The notes beneath the pieces were generated by a model. It was not told the DNA's origin, did no database searches, and saw only the letters and a program-made list of their open reading frames with translations. 64,000 bases of DNA. It comes from Faucicola sp902506215 (GTDB taxonomy: Bacteria > Pseudomonadota > Gammaproteobacteria > Pseudomonadales > Moraxellaceae). The stretch's first letter is position 1; each line of letters begins with the position of its first letter. The translations under genes were made by a program, and so were the position numbers. Below, piece after piece: positions 1 through 10,190 of the stretch. Location of the stretch: the NCBI GenBank assembly GCA_016888885.1, contig CP069437.1:2170001-2234000 (forward strand). Reading direction: 5' to 3'.

Positions 1-1946
1 TCAATGGCGTTTCTAGCGTCTGGCTCGATATCGTCATACAGCTCTAGCATGGCGGGGTTGACAATCCCCATGGTCATGCCGTTTTTGATAGCATGGTACA
101 AGAACACGGCGTGAATGGCTTCTCGAATGGGATTGCCACGAAATGAGAACGACACATTCGACACACCGCCTGAGACCATGGCGTTGGGCAAATTGTCGGT
201 AATCCATCGGGTGGCATTGATAAAGTCTAAGCCGTAGTTGTTATGCTCTTCAATCCCCGTGGCGACGGCAAAAATATTGGGGTCAAAGATGATGTCTTCA
301 CTCGGAAAACCGATTTCATCAACCAAAATATCGTATGAGCGTTTGCAGATTTGGATTTTACGCTCAAAGCTGTCCGCCTGTCCGTCTTCATCAAACGCCA
401 TGACGATAATCGCCGCCCCATAACGCTGACATAGTTTGGCTTTTTGCACAAACTCTGTCTTGCCTTCTTTTAACGATATCGAATTGACCACAGATTTGCC
501 TTGCGTGCATTTAAGACCCGCTTCTATGATGTCCCATTTTGACGAGTCAATCATCAGCGGTACACGGCTGATATCTGGCTCACTGGCAACCAAATTAACA
601 AAGTGAATCATCGCCGCCTTGCTATCTAGCATGGCTTCATCCATGTTGATATCCACGATTTGGGCGCCGCCTTCGACTTGGTCACGAGCCACGTCTAATG
701 CTTCGGTGTATTGTTCGTTTTTGATGAGACGCAAAAACTTCTTTGAGCCTGTGACATTGGTACGTTCACCGACATTGACAAACAGGCTATCACGGGTGAT
801 GTTAAATGCTTCGAGTCCCGACAATCGGCAAGCTGGCTTGTAGTCTGGCAGCTGGCGTGGGGCAAAGGGTGACGTCATCTCGACAATTTTGGCGATATGT
901 TTGGGGGTGGTACCGCAGCAGCCGCCCACGATATTGACCAAGCCAGATTTGGCATAGTCGGCAACCATGGTGGCAGTTTGCTCAGGCGTTTCGTCATATT
1001 CGCCAAACTCGTTGGGCAAGCCTGCATTGGGGTGAGCGGAGACAAAAGTTTCGCACACATCCGACAAGGTTTTGATATGCGGCTTTAACGCATCTGCACC
1101 TAGCGCACAGTTAAACCCAATCGAAATCGGCTTGGCGTGGCGGATTGAGTTATAAAACGCCTCGGCAGTTTGCCCCGACAGCGTACGTCCCGACGCATCG
1201 GTAATGGTGCCCGAAATCATAATCGGCAATTCAAACCCAATGGTCTCGAACACGCCCGTCACCGCAAAAATCGCTGCTTTGGCGTTTAGGGTATCAAACA
1301 CGGTTTCTATCAAGATGATATCGGCACCGCCTTCAATCAAAGCATAAGTCGCCTCGGTGTAGTTATCAACGAGTTCATCGAAGGTGACGTTACGAAACGC
1401 TGGGTCATTGACATCGGGTGAAATCGAGCAAGTGCGAGAGGTGGGACCAATCACGCCTGCCACAAACCGAGGTTTGTCTGGGTTTGTCGCAGTGACTTCA
1501 TCACACACTTGGCGGGCAAGGGCAGCGGCAGATTTGTTAATCTCATAAGCGAGATTTTCCATGCCGTAGTCCGCCATCGAAATTTGCGTGCCATTAAAAC
1601 TGTTGGTTTCAATGATATCTGCGCCTGCCTCAAGATAGGAGCGGTGAATATCACGGATAATATGCGGCTGGGTCAGTACCAATAAGTCATTGTTGCCTTT
1701 GACGTCACGTCCAAAATTGGCAAATCGCTCACCACGGTAGTCTGCCTCGATAAGTTTATAGTTTTGGATTTCTGTCCCCATCGCCCCGTCAAGAAACAAA
1801 ATCCGCTGCTTTAACAGCTCAGCTAAACGGGCTTTATTCGTGGCTTGACGGTCTTGATACGGAAAATTGGCAGGGGGCGTTAATTTAAAATTGGTGGGGT
1901 CGTGGGGTTTGTGACTGGTAGGGGCGTTACTGGTGCTGATACTCAT
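1..1946 (-). CDS. metH: Cobalamin-dependent methionine synthase, N-terminal part (runs off window)
   Basis: Transfers methyl from methyltetrahydrofolate through cobalamin to homocysteine, making methionine in the cytoplasm. Translating the minus strand gives about 648 residues with no stop before the window edge. The homocysteine-binding domain opens with LDGAMGTEIQ and carries the zinc-site cysteines (GFNCALG and GGCCGTTP). The pterin-binding domain follows, with FVNVGERTNVTGSKKF, INMDEAMLD and MIDSSKW. The start ATG (1944-1946) gives a plausible N-terminal extension before the domain, with an AGGA about 12 bases upstream. The cobalamin-binding and reactivation domains lie beyond position 1. 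No frameshift is seen. I found no recognisable SAM or cobalamin riboswitch in the upstream 500 bases. Confidence 0.96.
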   Translation of the reverse strand, partial: MSISTSNAPTSHKPHDPTNFKLTPPANFPYQDRQATNKARLAELLKQRILFLDGAMGTEIQNYKLIEADYRGERFANFGRDVKGNNDLLVLTQPHIIRDIHRSYLEAGADIIETNSFNGTQISMADYGMENLAYEINKSAAALARQVCDEVTATNPDKPRFVAGVIGPTSRTCSISPDVNDPAFRNVTFDELVDNYTEATYALIEGGADIILIETVFDTLNAKAAIFAVTGVFETIGFELPIMISGTITDASGRTLSGQTAEAFYNSIRHAKPISIGFNCALGADALKPHIKTLSDVCETFVSAHPNAGLPNEFGEYDETPEQTATMVADYAKSGLVNIVGGCCGTTPKHIAKIVEMTSPFAPRQLPDYKPACRLSGLEAFNITRDSLFVNVGERTNVTGSKKFLRLIKNEQYTEALDVARDQVEGGAQIVDINMDEAMLDSKAAMIHFVNLVASEPDISRVPLMIDSSKWDIIEAGLKCTQGKSVVNSISLKEGKTEFVQKAKLCQRYGAAIIVMAFDEDGQADSFERKIQICKRSYDILVDEIGFPSEDIIFDPNIFAVATGIEEHNNYGLDFINATRWITDNLPNAMVSGGVSNVSFSFRGNPIREAIHAVFLYHAIKNGMTMGIVNPAMLELYDDIEPDARNAI

Positions 1947-2150
1947 CGAAAGGTTTGTCCTGATTCAAATTGTCATAGGTATCTGTTAATAAGTTGATTA
2001 TAACATTTTGTTGTCGCTCAATCGTTAGATTTGTGGAATAAGCGGCTCAAGTGAAAGTTTACAAAAAATTTAACTTGAGCCGGACGGCCTATTGTGGAAG
2101 GATAAAGCAAACCCAAATTTAGTTATAGTCAATCCTAAATTATAGTAAGC

Positions 2151-2217
2151 ACCGTTTGCCCTGAGCTTGTCTAAGGGTAACGGTCGTTATGGTTCGACAG
2201 GCCTACCACGAACGACC
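2151..2217. repeat. Intergenic palindromic repeat (two adjacent hairpins)
   Basis: Two imperfect palindromes lie in tandem: ACCGTT...AACGGT enclosing CCCT...AGGG (2151-2184), then GTTCG...CGAAC (2192-2213) flanked by GGTCGTT/AACGACC. The wording (CCCTGAGCTTGTC..AAGGG, GTTCGACAGGC..CACGAAC) resembles a dispersed intergenic repeat seen in many proteobacteria. Only one copy occurs here. The rest of 1947-2394 holds no gene I can support. Confidence 0.5.
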
Positions 2218-2394
2218 CTGTTCGATATAATTCAGTTTTCACTATATTTATTAAACAGAATAAATAGATTAATAAAGCATAAATCAAGCGCGGGCTAGTC
2301 ACCAGTCAAACACTCATTGATACTGGTAGATGCAGCAATCCATAATCAATAAGCGAACTAGGCCTAAAAATACAAAAACCAACGCTAGGGCAAA

Positions 2395-2425
2395 TATAAA
2401 ACGGACAACGTATCATCGTTGTCCG
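2395..2425 (-). terminator. Rho-independent terminator after the 1593-aa surface protein gene
   Basis: On the minus strand a perfect 9-bp stem CGGACAACG / CGTTGTCCG with a 6-base loop is followed by TTTTATATTT. It sits 31 bases past the stop codon at 2456 and closes operon B. Confidence 0.8.
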
Positions 2426-2455
2426 CTTTGTGTTGGGCACTTTTTACCTTAACAA

Positions 2456-5400
2456 TTATTTGATGGCAATTTGTTCGTCAGTCGCATCAAGCTGATTGGT
2501 GATTGGACGTTTTTTATTGAATAAATTTTCATCAAACTTAAAGCGTAGGCGTAAATAAGGCCCTTGAGTAGTGGTGTCGCTATCAACCAAGTCTTTGTCT
2601 GAATAGCCAGAGAAATTATAGCCAGCTGATAACCACAGGTTTTGCGCTAATAGATAACCCACTTCACCGCCTAATAGCCAGCGTTTACCATCGCTATTAT
2701 TACCCCATAATACGCCTGCGCTCACGCTTGCATCCCAACGATGGTTTATATCATAACTGGCTCTACCACTTAATAACTGAACAATGCCGCTAGATTCAAG
2801 CTCGTTAAAATCGACATTGAGTTTTTTGATGGCGTATTGACCAGAAAAATGCCAGTCTTGATCAGGGTGATAGTTGGCTACTGTCGAGACGATATAAGCC
2901 TCACGTTTGACAGGGCTGTCTACTTCAGTTTCATCGTTTTCATACCGATACTCAAACTTGCCTAACGCATCAAAGCGATTTTGATCGGCATCACGGTAGG
3001 CAGCACCAAGTTGAAAACGATCCAAAGTACGATCGCCCGTGTCTTTGGTGTTGCTACTAACCTGGCTAAATATATTTTTGGTGAGCAAAGTCACATCATC
3101 ATTAACCTTGTAGGCAAAGCCAAACGCGCTAAGGGTATTATCTGACTGTGTTGCCCATCGTTTTTCTAAGCGTGCAGTCGCCTTCCAGTTTGGATTGGCA
3201 AGATATTCAAAGCCTAAAGAAGCAGCCGTAGCATCTTGTGAGGTATTGTCGTTACCTTCTAGGACCTGCACTTTTTCTAAGCTGGTATTAACAAAAACCC
3301 CTTTGTTGATTTCCCAACGATTGCGTAAACCCAATGCCGCTTCAGCTTCACGCGCAGAAATACCATCACGTACCCGATATTCACTAAAGACGCTTGCATC
3401 TTTGCCATACTTGCTATCGATACCCACTACCGTACTATTACGCTGCTGGGTGTTATTAAGCTCATAATTGCCGCCTAAACTTGAGATAAGCTTATGTCGT
3501 GCGTAAAGTCTTGCTTTATCATTAAGTTGGTAGTTACCACCCAATGCCAAAACTTTGCGGTCGCTCTCTTTGATATCTTGCTCATATTCTACAAAGGCAT
3601 TGGATCCTTTAGGTAACTGGGCGGTAACTTTAGCGCGAGCAGTGGTGCCACTATAAGGTGTGGCTGAAGCACTGGTTACACTGGCTGGTTGGTCGGTTTC
3701 ACGGTAATAGCGCATTCCCAGCTCGAGGGCTATGATACGGTTCAGTGCGCGTTCAATACTTGCTGATACACCATCACGCACGCCACCATTGTTAGTATCC
3801 TCAGTGCGGATCGCTTCAGCCTTAATAAAGCCTAGCTTATCAACGCGACTTTGCAGTTTTAATCCACTTTCTTTGCGACCCGCAGTAATCACTGCATCGG
3901 TGTTGTAAAAACCTGTATCTGCTTGCTGGTGGTAGGCACGTAACTGGGTATTTTTGATGCTATGCTCAAGCTCTAAGCGATATGCGCTGCCAGAGGTTTC
4001 ACCCGATGCACTGGCGGTGGTATCATCTTCTAGGTTGGTAGTGCGATCGCTATGCGCGGCTTCAGCCACAAATTTCGAGGTTGGCGATAGTTTGACCACG
4101 ATATTGGCGCTAGCCAATGCTGTCTTGTTTAATGGGTCATTACTATTTACGTAGGTACCGCCCACTTTAACTTTGTCATTGAATTTATGACTGCCGGCAA
4201 TGCCCGCTACTGTGTATTCTTCACCGCCCTGTTCGGTCTCTGTAGTCACACGCAGATACACAGGATTAAGGTTACTATCGACACTTGGGATTGCAGTTTT
4301 TAAGAAGATACTGTTACTATCAGTATCAACCTCATAGTCACTAAAACGGGAAAGAAGTGTGCGCGAGATAATCAACCCTGGGTTATTACGATCACGGACG
4401 ATAACTTCAACTTTCTCACTGTTACGTAGCACGCTATCGGTATCAACTTTGCCTAAGCTATAAGGCCCTGTGATCCCCAAGCCACGCTGTTCATTGGTTA
4501 CTTGCGTGGCAGTGGTCTTGGCGGCAAATGCTGTGACTTTATTTTGGTCATTTTCAACATTGACACTCAGACCTGTTAGCGAGCGATTGTATTGACCCAG
4601 TGAGATCCCTTCATCTTGCGCAATGCGTGTGGCGTAATCGCCGTATAGGACATACGAACGACCTTTATCTACGCGTACATAAAGTTTACTGGTAGATTGA
4701 GCATCAAAACCTTTAGCTGCTGCATCGCCGTACACTGGGTAGTATTCATCTGGACGGATATCACGAAATAGTCGTTGACCTTTGCTTTTATCTGAGTCAT
4801 AGCTTAAGGTTAATAGATACTTCCCCTTGACCTTGCCTTTTAAAAACAAAGCCACGCGTCCATGGGCACTTTGCTTATGATTATCAGCATCTGCAATTTC
4901 ATATAACTCTTCTTCGAACCCGTCACGGCTATCAACTTGGCTTAAGTTTTTTGGATCAAAGGTTTTGAAATTAATGCGACCTTCGACAATACCGGCAACG
5001 AGTAAAGGACGTAAGTCAGGTAAGAATCTCACGCGCTGATTGGCATGATAACTACCGCTCTCAACCTTTAATACCCCTTCACCTGGTTGACTTGGGCTTT
5101 GAATCGGTACCAACAAGTTACCGCCTTCAATAAAGGTTTGAATGCCCGTTTGGTCAGGGTTGACATCTTTAATTTGGATAGTGCCAATAGTGCTGTTAAG
5201 CGTGACCGGGGTACGGCTAGAGACGGGTGTGCCAAACTGATCAACCACCTTAACCACCGCTTGATAGACATCGCTACCATTGGCAGCTACATCCTGTTCG
5301 GGGGAATCAATACTGATTTTACTTAAATTATCGGGCGCAATGACAGTGATGGCACGGGTAGCGCGGATATTGCCCATCATATCAAGCTGACGGACTTCAA

Positions 5401-7237
5401 TTTGATTTTTACCAATCGCTAACGGCACGCCGATATAGTCAAAACCTGCAACTTGAGAGTCGGCCAATACGGCTTTTTTACCAATACGACTCTCTGGGAC
5501 TTGCTGACCGTTGACCCATAACTGCAACTGCGCACCTGCCATTCCTTTGATTTGAATGGTGGCTTGGTTGATTGGTAGAATTTGACCATCAGTTAAATTT
5601 AAAATTTGCAGCGAGTTATTGGTGGCTTCTTCTAGCGTCTGTTCAAGGTTCAAGGTTTTGATTGCAGCAACGGGTTGAATGCTGATACGGCTTAACTGAT
5701 TTTGTGCTGTTTTAGTAAGTTCAACATTACAATTACTGCTAACACCTTCAGCAGTAATACAGCCACTGGCTGGTTGTCCACGTACATCACTAACAGCGTA
5801 GGTGAGGGGATCAGTTGTTAAGTTAGCACGGATTACTTGCTCAAGATTGATGTTATCTTGTTCGATTTTTTTCTTGCGTTCAGCAACTTGCTCAAGTAGA
5901 GATTGGTTGCAGGATTCACTGTTATTCTCATCTGTATCGACAATGGCAAAATCTGCGCGATGCAGTTCGCCACGGCGTAAGTCCACAAAGCGGCTGCCTG
6001 CATCACCGGCTTGACGATTACTGATAAGGCGCAGTTTACTTTGAGCGGGAAGGGTAGTACGGTCAAGTTTTAATACATGTGTCTTGGCACTAATACCATA
6101 AAAATCATATTTACCTTCACGATCGGTGACGATAAAACTGCCGTCTTCCAAATATAAGCGTACACCTGGCACACCTTGCTCACCGTTATCTTGGACACCG
6201 TTTTTGTTGCAGTCGACGAACACTTTACCAATGATGAAACCGTCTTGAATTAATGCGCCGGGGCGCACGTCAATTTTGGCTGATGCCTCATTAGATGTTT
6301 GCCCCCCTTCATCTTTTGCCTGTACACGGTTGATACCATCGCCATTTAAGGCATTGGGTCCAATCTGTACTCGATATTGGACTTTAATTTCAGTATTAGG
6401 CTTTAAGCTACCCACACCTAGTTTGAGGTAAGGTCCTTTACCGCCAGCTGGGTCTGCCACTTTGATACCGTTAACACGCATACTACCAACTGTGTAGATA
6501 AATCCACGAGGTAGTGTATCTGTCATCGATACATTATCAGCATTATTATTGCTACGATTGGCTACGGTAATCGTATAATCTGCAAAATCGCCAATTTCTG
6601 CACTACTGACACTGGCTGATTTTTTGACAAATAACACACTTTTTTTAGGAATAACCACTCGAACGAGATTGGTCGCTTGAGCGTTAATAGATGAATCAGG
6701 TGATTCAATAATATATGCACTAATAGGTAAGTTTAGTTGCTGGTTATCTGTTAAATCTAAGGCTGTTGTAGCAACTACCCAGATTCCTACCTTTTGTCCA
6801 GGTTGCAATAAAATAGCTTGGTCAACAATTTGATCGTTATTATCAAATTCGCCATTTTGATTGGTATCAAGATAAACCTTGACGTTGTTTAAACCATTTA
6901 TTTCTGAGGGGTTTATCTTAATATGTACGGGTGCATTACTGCTATTGGTTAACTCATTTGACCACACCACCTGTTTACCTATTTCCACAGTTTGAAGTGG
7001 GGCAGAGGTTAAGTTAACGGCATATAACGCAGCGATATTGACATTCACTGTATTAGACTGTACGGATTGTGGGTTATGGTCAAAATTATTATAAGTAGCA
7101 AAAGCAGTGTTATCAATTTTAACACTTGCTTGAGGCGCAGCAGCATAGCCATACTTAGTAGCCAAAATAGAGGCAGTTAGTGTAGACAACAAAAAAGTTG
7201 TTTTGATACAACGGTTCTGTAGAGATGAACTGACCAA
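2456..7237 (-). CDS. Large DUF11/SdrD-B surface protein with predicted outer-membrane barrel C-terminal half (1593 aa)
   Basis: Probably exported and held in the outer membrane. The start is a TTG with GTAGGT about 9 bases upstream; an N-terminal signal (hydrophobic stretch ending near YGYAAA) follows. Residues about 40-180 match the N-terminal domain of the neighbouring surface proteins, including the loop DTNQNGEFDNND. A DUF11 repeat lies around 205-320 (ITVANRSNNNADNVSMTDTLP). An SdrD B-like domain lies around 335-400 (GKVFVDCNKNGVQDNGEQG). Further Ig-like segments reach about 720. From about 750 to the end are many alternating, aromatic-ended strands (YRYENDE, LSAGYNFSGYSD, GPYLRLRFKF), which suggest a barrel. 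It is the last gene of operon B. Function is unknown; an anchor or export role for its neighbours is only inference. Confidence 0.85.
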   Translation of the reverse strand: MVSSSLQNRCIKTTFLLSTLTASILATKYGYAAAPQASVKIDNTAFATYNNFDHNPQSVQSNTVNVNIAALYAVNLTSAPLQTVEIGKQVVWSNELTNSSNAPVHIKINPSEINGLNNVKVYLDTNQNGEFDNNDQIVDQAILLQPGQKVGIWVVATTALDLTDNQQLNLPISAYIIESPDSSINAQATNLVRVVIPKKSVLFVKKSASVSSAEIGDFADYTITVANRSNNNADNVSMTDTLPRGFIYTVGSMRVNGIKVADPAGGKGPYLKLGVGSLKPNTEIKVQYRVQIGPNALNGDGINRVQAKDEGGQTSNEASAKIDVRPGALIQDGFIIGKVFVDCNKNGVQDNGEQGVPGVRLYLEDGSFIVTDREGKYDFYGISAKTHVLKLDRTTLPAQSKLRLISNRQAGDAGSRFVDLRRGELHRADFAIVDTDENNSESCNQSLLEQVAERKKKIEQDNINLEQVIRANLTTDPLTYAVSDVRGQPASGCITAEGVSSNCNVELTKTAQNQLSRISIQPVAAIKTLNLEQTLEEATNNSLQILNLTDGQILPINQATIQIKGMAGAQLQLWVNGQQVPESRIGKKAVLADSQVAGFDYIGVPLAIGKNQIEVRQLDMMGNIRATRAITVIAPDNLSKISIDSPEQDVAANGSDVYQAVVKVVDQFGTPVSSRTPVTLNSTIGTIQIKDVNPDQTGIQTFIEGGNLLVPIQSPSQPGEGVLKVESGSYHANQRVRFLPDLRPLLVAGIVEGRINFKTFDPKNLSQVDSRDGFEEELYEIADADNHKQSAHGRVALFLKGKVKGKYLLTLSYDSDKSKGQRLFRDIRPDEYYPVYGDAAAKGFDAQSTSKLYVRVDKGRSYVLYGDYATRIAQDEGISLGQYNRSLTGLSVNVENDQNKVTAFAAKTTATQVTNEQRGLGITGPYSLGKVDTDSVLRNSEKVEVIVRDRNNPGLIISRTLLSRFSDYEVDTDSNSIFLKTAIPSVDSNLNPVYLRVTTETEQGGEEYTVAGIAGSHKFNDKVKVGGTYVNSNDPLNKTALASANIVVKLSPTSKFVAEAAHSDRTTNLEDDTTASASGETSGSAYRLELEHSIKNTQLRAYHQQADTGFYNTDAVITAGRKESGLKLQSRVDKLGFIKAEAIRTEDTNNGGVRDGVSASIERALNRIIALELGMRYYRETDQPASVTSASATPYSGTTARAKVTAQLPKGSNAFVEYEQDIKESDRKVLALGGNYQLNDKARLYARHKLISSLGGNYELNNTQQRNSTVVGIDSKYGKDASVFSEYRVRDGISAREAEAALGLRNRWEINKGVFVNTSLEKVQVLEGNDNTSQDATAASLGFEYLANPNWKATARLEKRWATQSDNTLSAFGFAYKVNDDVTLLTKNIFSQVSSNTKDTGDRTLDRFQLGAAYRDADQNRFDALGKFEYRYENDETEVDSPVKREAYIVSTVANYHPDQDWHFSGQYAIKKLNVDFNELESSGIVQLLSGRASYDINHRWDASVSAGVLWGNNSDGKRWLLGGEVGYLLAQNLWLSAGYNFSGYSDKDLVDSDTTTQGPYLRLRFKFDENLFNKKRPITNQLDATDEQIAIK

Positions 7238-7342
7238 TGGATGCTACCTACTATACTAAGAAAATAAAATTACATGTTTAATTGACTAAGAATTAATATG
7301 GGTCTTGTATGGCTAATTTAAAAAAGAATTTATAGAAAACTG

Positions 7343-7379
7343 GATAAAATGCTATAGCCATACGACAGTAGGCTATAGC
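7343..7379 (-). terminator. Hairpin between the 909-aa and 1593-aa genes (terminator or attenuator)
   Basis: A perfect 9-bp inverted repeat GCTATAGCC (7351-7359) and GGCTATAGC (7371-7379) is followed on the minus strand by ATTTTATCC. The U run is short, so partial termination that lowers expression of the 1593-aa gene is as likely as full termination. Confidence 0.5.
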
Positions 7380-7423
7380 GTTTAGATTAAGACAATAATT
7401 TAACTATTAAGACCAATCATCAA

Positions 7424-10153
7424 TTATTGATTGATTTTAACAACAAATTGCAATACAGCGGTTGTGTTAGGCGCCAAAGTCGCTTGGGTAGCAGTAACAC
7501 TTCCTGTGCCATTATGTGCTGGTGGAGTACCTGCTGTCGCATTGGTAACTGCTGGTGATTTATCGGCAATTGCTTGGAAGGTCGTGTAAGCTGGTGTGGC
7601 GTCGCTAATTTGAACGTTAGTCACAGCAACATTACCTTCGTTTTTGGCAGTAATGCGATAAGCAACACAGGTACCTGGCTTGGCTGAAATGGTGTTTTGT
7701 GAATAAGCACCCGGTACGCCTGAAGTACAATCAGCAATGGCTTGTTCTTTAGTCAAACGTACTTGACCATCATTCACAGTTGTTAAATCAGTATTAGACA
7801 CAGGTGACATAGCAGTGTCAGAAACAGTTGTTGGGCTTACAGTTAGTACATTACTGTTTTGCACCCCTGCAGTTGCATTGGCCGGTGCCTCTACCTTGAT
7901 AAATAGCTTGATTGATTGACCAGCTTCTAAGCCTGATGTACTGTCATTATCAGGATTATAAGTAGCAATCAATGCACCCAAATCATTACCAGTAACTAGC
8001 TCGTTGTTATCGGCAAGACCATTGTTGTTGAGATCTACATATAAGGTTGTAGTCCAACCAGGTTGGTTATTGGTCAGCGTATATGGCAGAGATCCTGCTG
8101 TAGCACCCTCAGTGATAGTACCATTATTGGTTAAGGTATGAGTGTAGGTTACAGTGCCGCCTGGCGCTACTTGACCAACATTATCTGCAGCCAAAGACAG
8201 TGAACGTTTTGCTGACACCACGACTTGGTCAGTCATGCTATCACTCAGACCCGTTGCTGGCGAGCTAACCGTAAATACCACATTTTGAGTAATTGGTGCT
8301 TGATTGGCAGACGGTGTCACTACCACAATCAAATTAACCGTTGAACTTGCAGGAATATTACCGGTATTAGTAATTGCCGCACCGTCTGGTACACCATCTT
8401 TATTGGCATCAACATAATACTGAACAGTCCAACCACTTGGTAATCCAGTACTGCTTAGATTGAAGTTATCCGGTGTGGTTGAATTATTGGTAACACTCAA
8501 TGGGAAAGTAACCGCAGTACCTGGCGCGGTAGTTTTAGTATCCACCGGTACACCGGTATCTTGACCCGATGAACCGGCTGTTGGGCCACCCGTAGTTGTG
8601 TCAGTGTTGTCGCCGTTGGTCAAGTCAACAGTTGCCCTAACAACATCAGTAATCACAAGCTTGATAGTATCAGTTGCTGATGGGTTAGATACAGGTGTTA
8701 GTGTCAATGTTGTTACATTAGTAATACTGGTATCGGTTTCTGAATAAGTGCTTGGTAATGTTACTTTAGCGACGATTTTATAATTTGTACCGGCGGCTAT
8801 TGGACCGGTATCAACAATACCGTCGCCATTAGTATCGGTCAGTGGCGTTACCCCATCAGACTTGAATAATTGAACAATGCTACCGCTTGGTAATGCTGAC
8901 TTATTAATCGACACATTAAAAGTTTCTGTAGCGGTACCTGTGTTATGGACAACGATTAAATCAGCACCCGTATCAGCAGAGCCTTGATCATCACCAAAGA
9001 CTACAGGTACACCTTGTGAGGTCACAGATAAAATTTGGTCGTCTTTATTTGGATCAGTCGTTACTTTAGCCGCATCAGCATACACATCTGTTGCTGAGTC
9101 GTTAATGGTACCTATGTAGGTGCGTGTTGGCGTTACAGTTGTTTGGTTAGACTGGGTCGGGGTGGTGCCTGATGGGGTATTGGTTGGGTCATTATTATCG
9201 TCAATGAATATCGATGCGGTGTTGTTAATGATGCTACTGTTGCCAGCATTTGCTTTAACAGTGAATTTTACCGTACCCGTTGAGTTAGCTGGTACATTGG
9301 TTAAAGATACAAGAACCGTCTTGCTAGTACTATCATAACGATAGTCAATACCTGCAGGGTCACCACCAGTAGCGTCAGTCAAAGCAGTTGATGAACCACT
9401 CCACAAACCAGAACCCGCAGTATAGGTGACTGTATTTGGTAAAGTATCTTGAATGGTAACAAATGCGGCCGCGCCATTACCGGTATTTTTATAAGTCAGT
9501 GTATAAGTGATATCACCGTTTGGTGCGACACTCGCGACACTCGCGCTCTTTTGAATCTGCATTGAAGCACCGGCACTCACGGTTACGGTATCGGTATTAA
9601 AGCGTGTGACAGATGTATCAAAACCTGCAGTCGCGTTTAAGGTATACTTGGCTTTTTTACCATCAGCTTGGTCCACAGGCACCGTTGATACCACAATGAT
9701 ACCTACTGACTGATTCGCAGTTAAGGTTACTGAAGTAATTTCAGTATTGTTGTCAGGTAAGCCATCTTGATTGCTGTCCAAATAAATATGGACGTTGTTT
9801 AAATCAAAGTCGTCGCCGCCCAATTGTGACACATTTAAAGTAAAGGTGTCTGTACCATTACCGGTATTGGTCAATGTATGTGATAACGTCGCTGTGCCAT
9901 TTGGATTGATAGTGGCATTACGGTCAGCCACTAGCGTGAAGCTAGATACTTGTAATACTATGGTTTTGACTTCATTTGAAGTAACGGTTTTGCTAGCACC
10001 ATTACCATCAGTATAGCTTGCAGTCGCGATGTTGCTAATGTTAGAACCTGCAGTTGGTGCAGCTGCTTGTGCAGTTGGCATCAACGCAGCGCCACCAGCT
10101 ACTAGCGCAATCGAAGCAGCTAATTGATTAAGACGTGGTAAAAATTTTTGCAT
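7424..10153 (-). CDS. Secreted DUF11-type repeat protein (909 aa)
   Basis: Exported protein: Sec signal peptide with a clear cleavage site (ALMPTAQAAAP, about residue 30) and AGAGGT before the ATG. The mature part is a chain of Ig-like/DUF11 domains rich in Thr, Asn, Ser and Asp. Asp-rich loops of the form DxNxDGxxD occur near residues 124 (DSNQDGLPDNNTE), 439 (DTNGDGIVD), 581 (DANKDGVPD) and 711 (DLNNNGLADNNE). They resemble EF-hand or thrombospondin-3 calcium loops. The last domain has a cysteine pair (KEQAIADC ... KPGTCVAYRI) and ends in the strand LQFVVKINQ, with no LPXTG or barrel anchor. It is collinear with the 898-aa and 888-aa proteins of operon A. Exact role unknown. Confidence 0.85.
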   Translation of the reverse strand: MQKFLPRLNQLAASIALVAGGAALMPTAQAAAPTAGSNISNIATASYTDGNGASKTVTSNEVKTIVLQVSSFTLVADRNATINPNGTATLSHTLTNTGNGTDTFTLNVSQLGGDDFDLNNVHIYLDSNQDGLPDNNTEITSVTLTANQSVGIIVVSTVPVDQADGKKAKYTLNATAGFDTSVTRFNTDTVTVSAGASMQIQKSASVASVAPNGDITYTLTYKNTGNGAAAFVTIQDTLPNTVTYTAGSGLWSGSSTALTDATGGDPAGIDYRYDSTSKTVLVSLTNVPANSTGTVKFTVKANAGNSSIINNTASIFIDDNNDPTNTPSGTTPTQSNQTTVTPTRTYIGTINDSATDVYADAAKVTTDPNKDDQILSVTSQGVPVVFGDDQGSADTGADLIVVHNTGTATETFNVSINKSALPSGSIVQLFKSDGVTPLTDTNGDGIVDTGPIAAGTNYKIVAKVTLPSTYSETDTSITNVTTLTLTPVSNPSATDTIKLVITDVVRATVDLTNGDNTDTTTGGPTAGSSGQDTGVPVDTKTTAPGTAVTFPLSVTNNSTTPDNFNLSSTGLPSGWTVQYYVDANKDGVPDGAAITNTGNIPASSTVNLIVVVTPSANQAPITQNVVFTVSSPATGLSDSMTDQVVVSAKRSLSLAADNVGQVAPGGTVTYTHTLTNNGTITEGATAGSLPYTLTNNQPGWTTTLYVDLNNNGLADNNELVTGNDLGALIATYNPDNDSTSGLEAGQSIKLFIKVEAPANATAGVQNSNVLTVSPTTVSDTAMSPVSNTDLTTVNDGQVRLTKEQAIADCTSGVPGAYSQNTISAKPGTCVAYRITAKNEGNVAVTNVQISDATPAYTTFQAIADKSPAVTNATAGTPPAHNGTGSVTATQATLAPNTTAVLQFVVKINQ

Positions 10154-10190
10154 TAATATAGACCTCTAAAATGATGGATGTTGATGTGGC

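Noticed and set aside
1947..2150. Possible SAM or cobalamin riboswitch in front of metH
   Set aside because: No conserved core elements were recognisable; the region looks like plain AT-rich leader.
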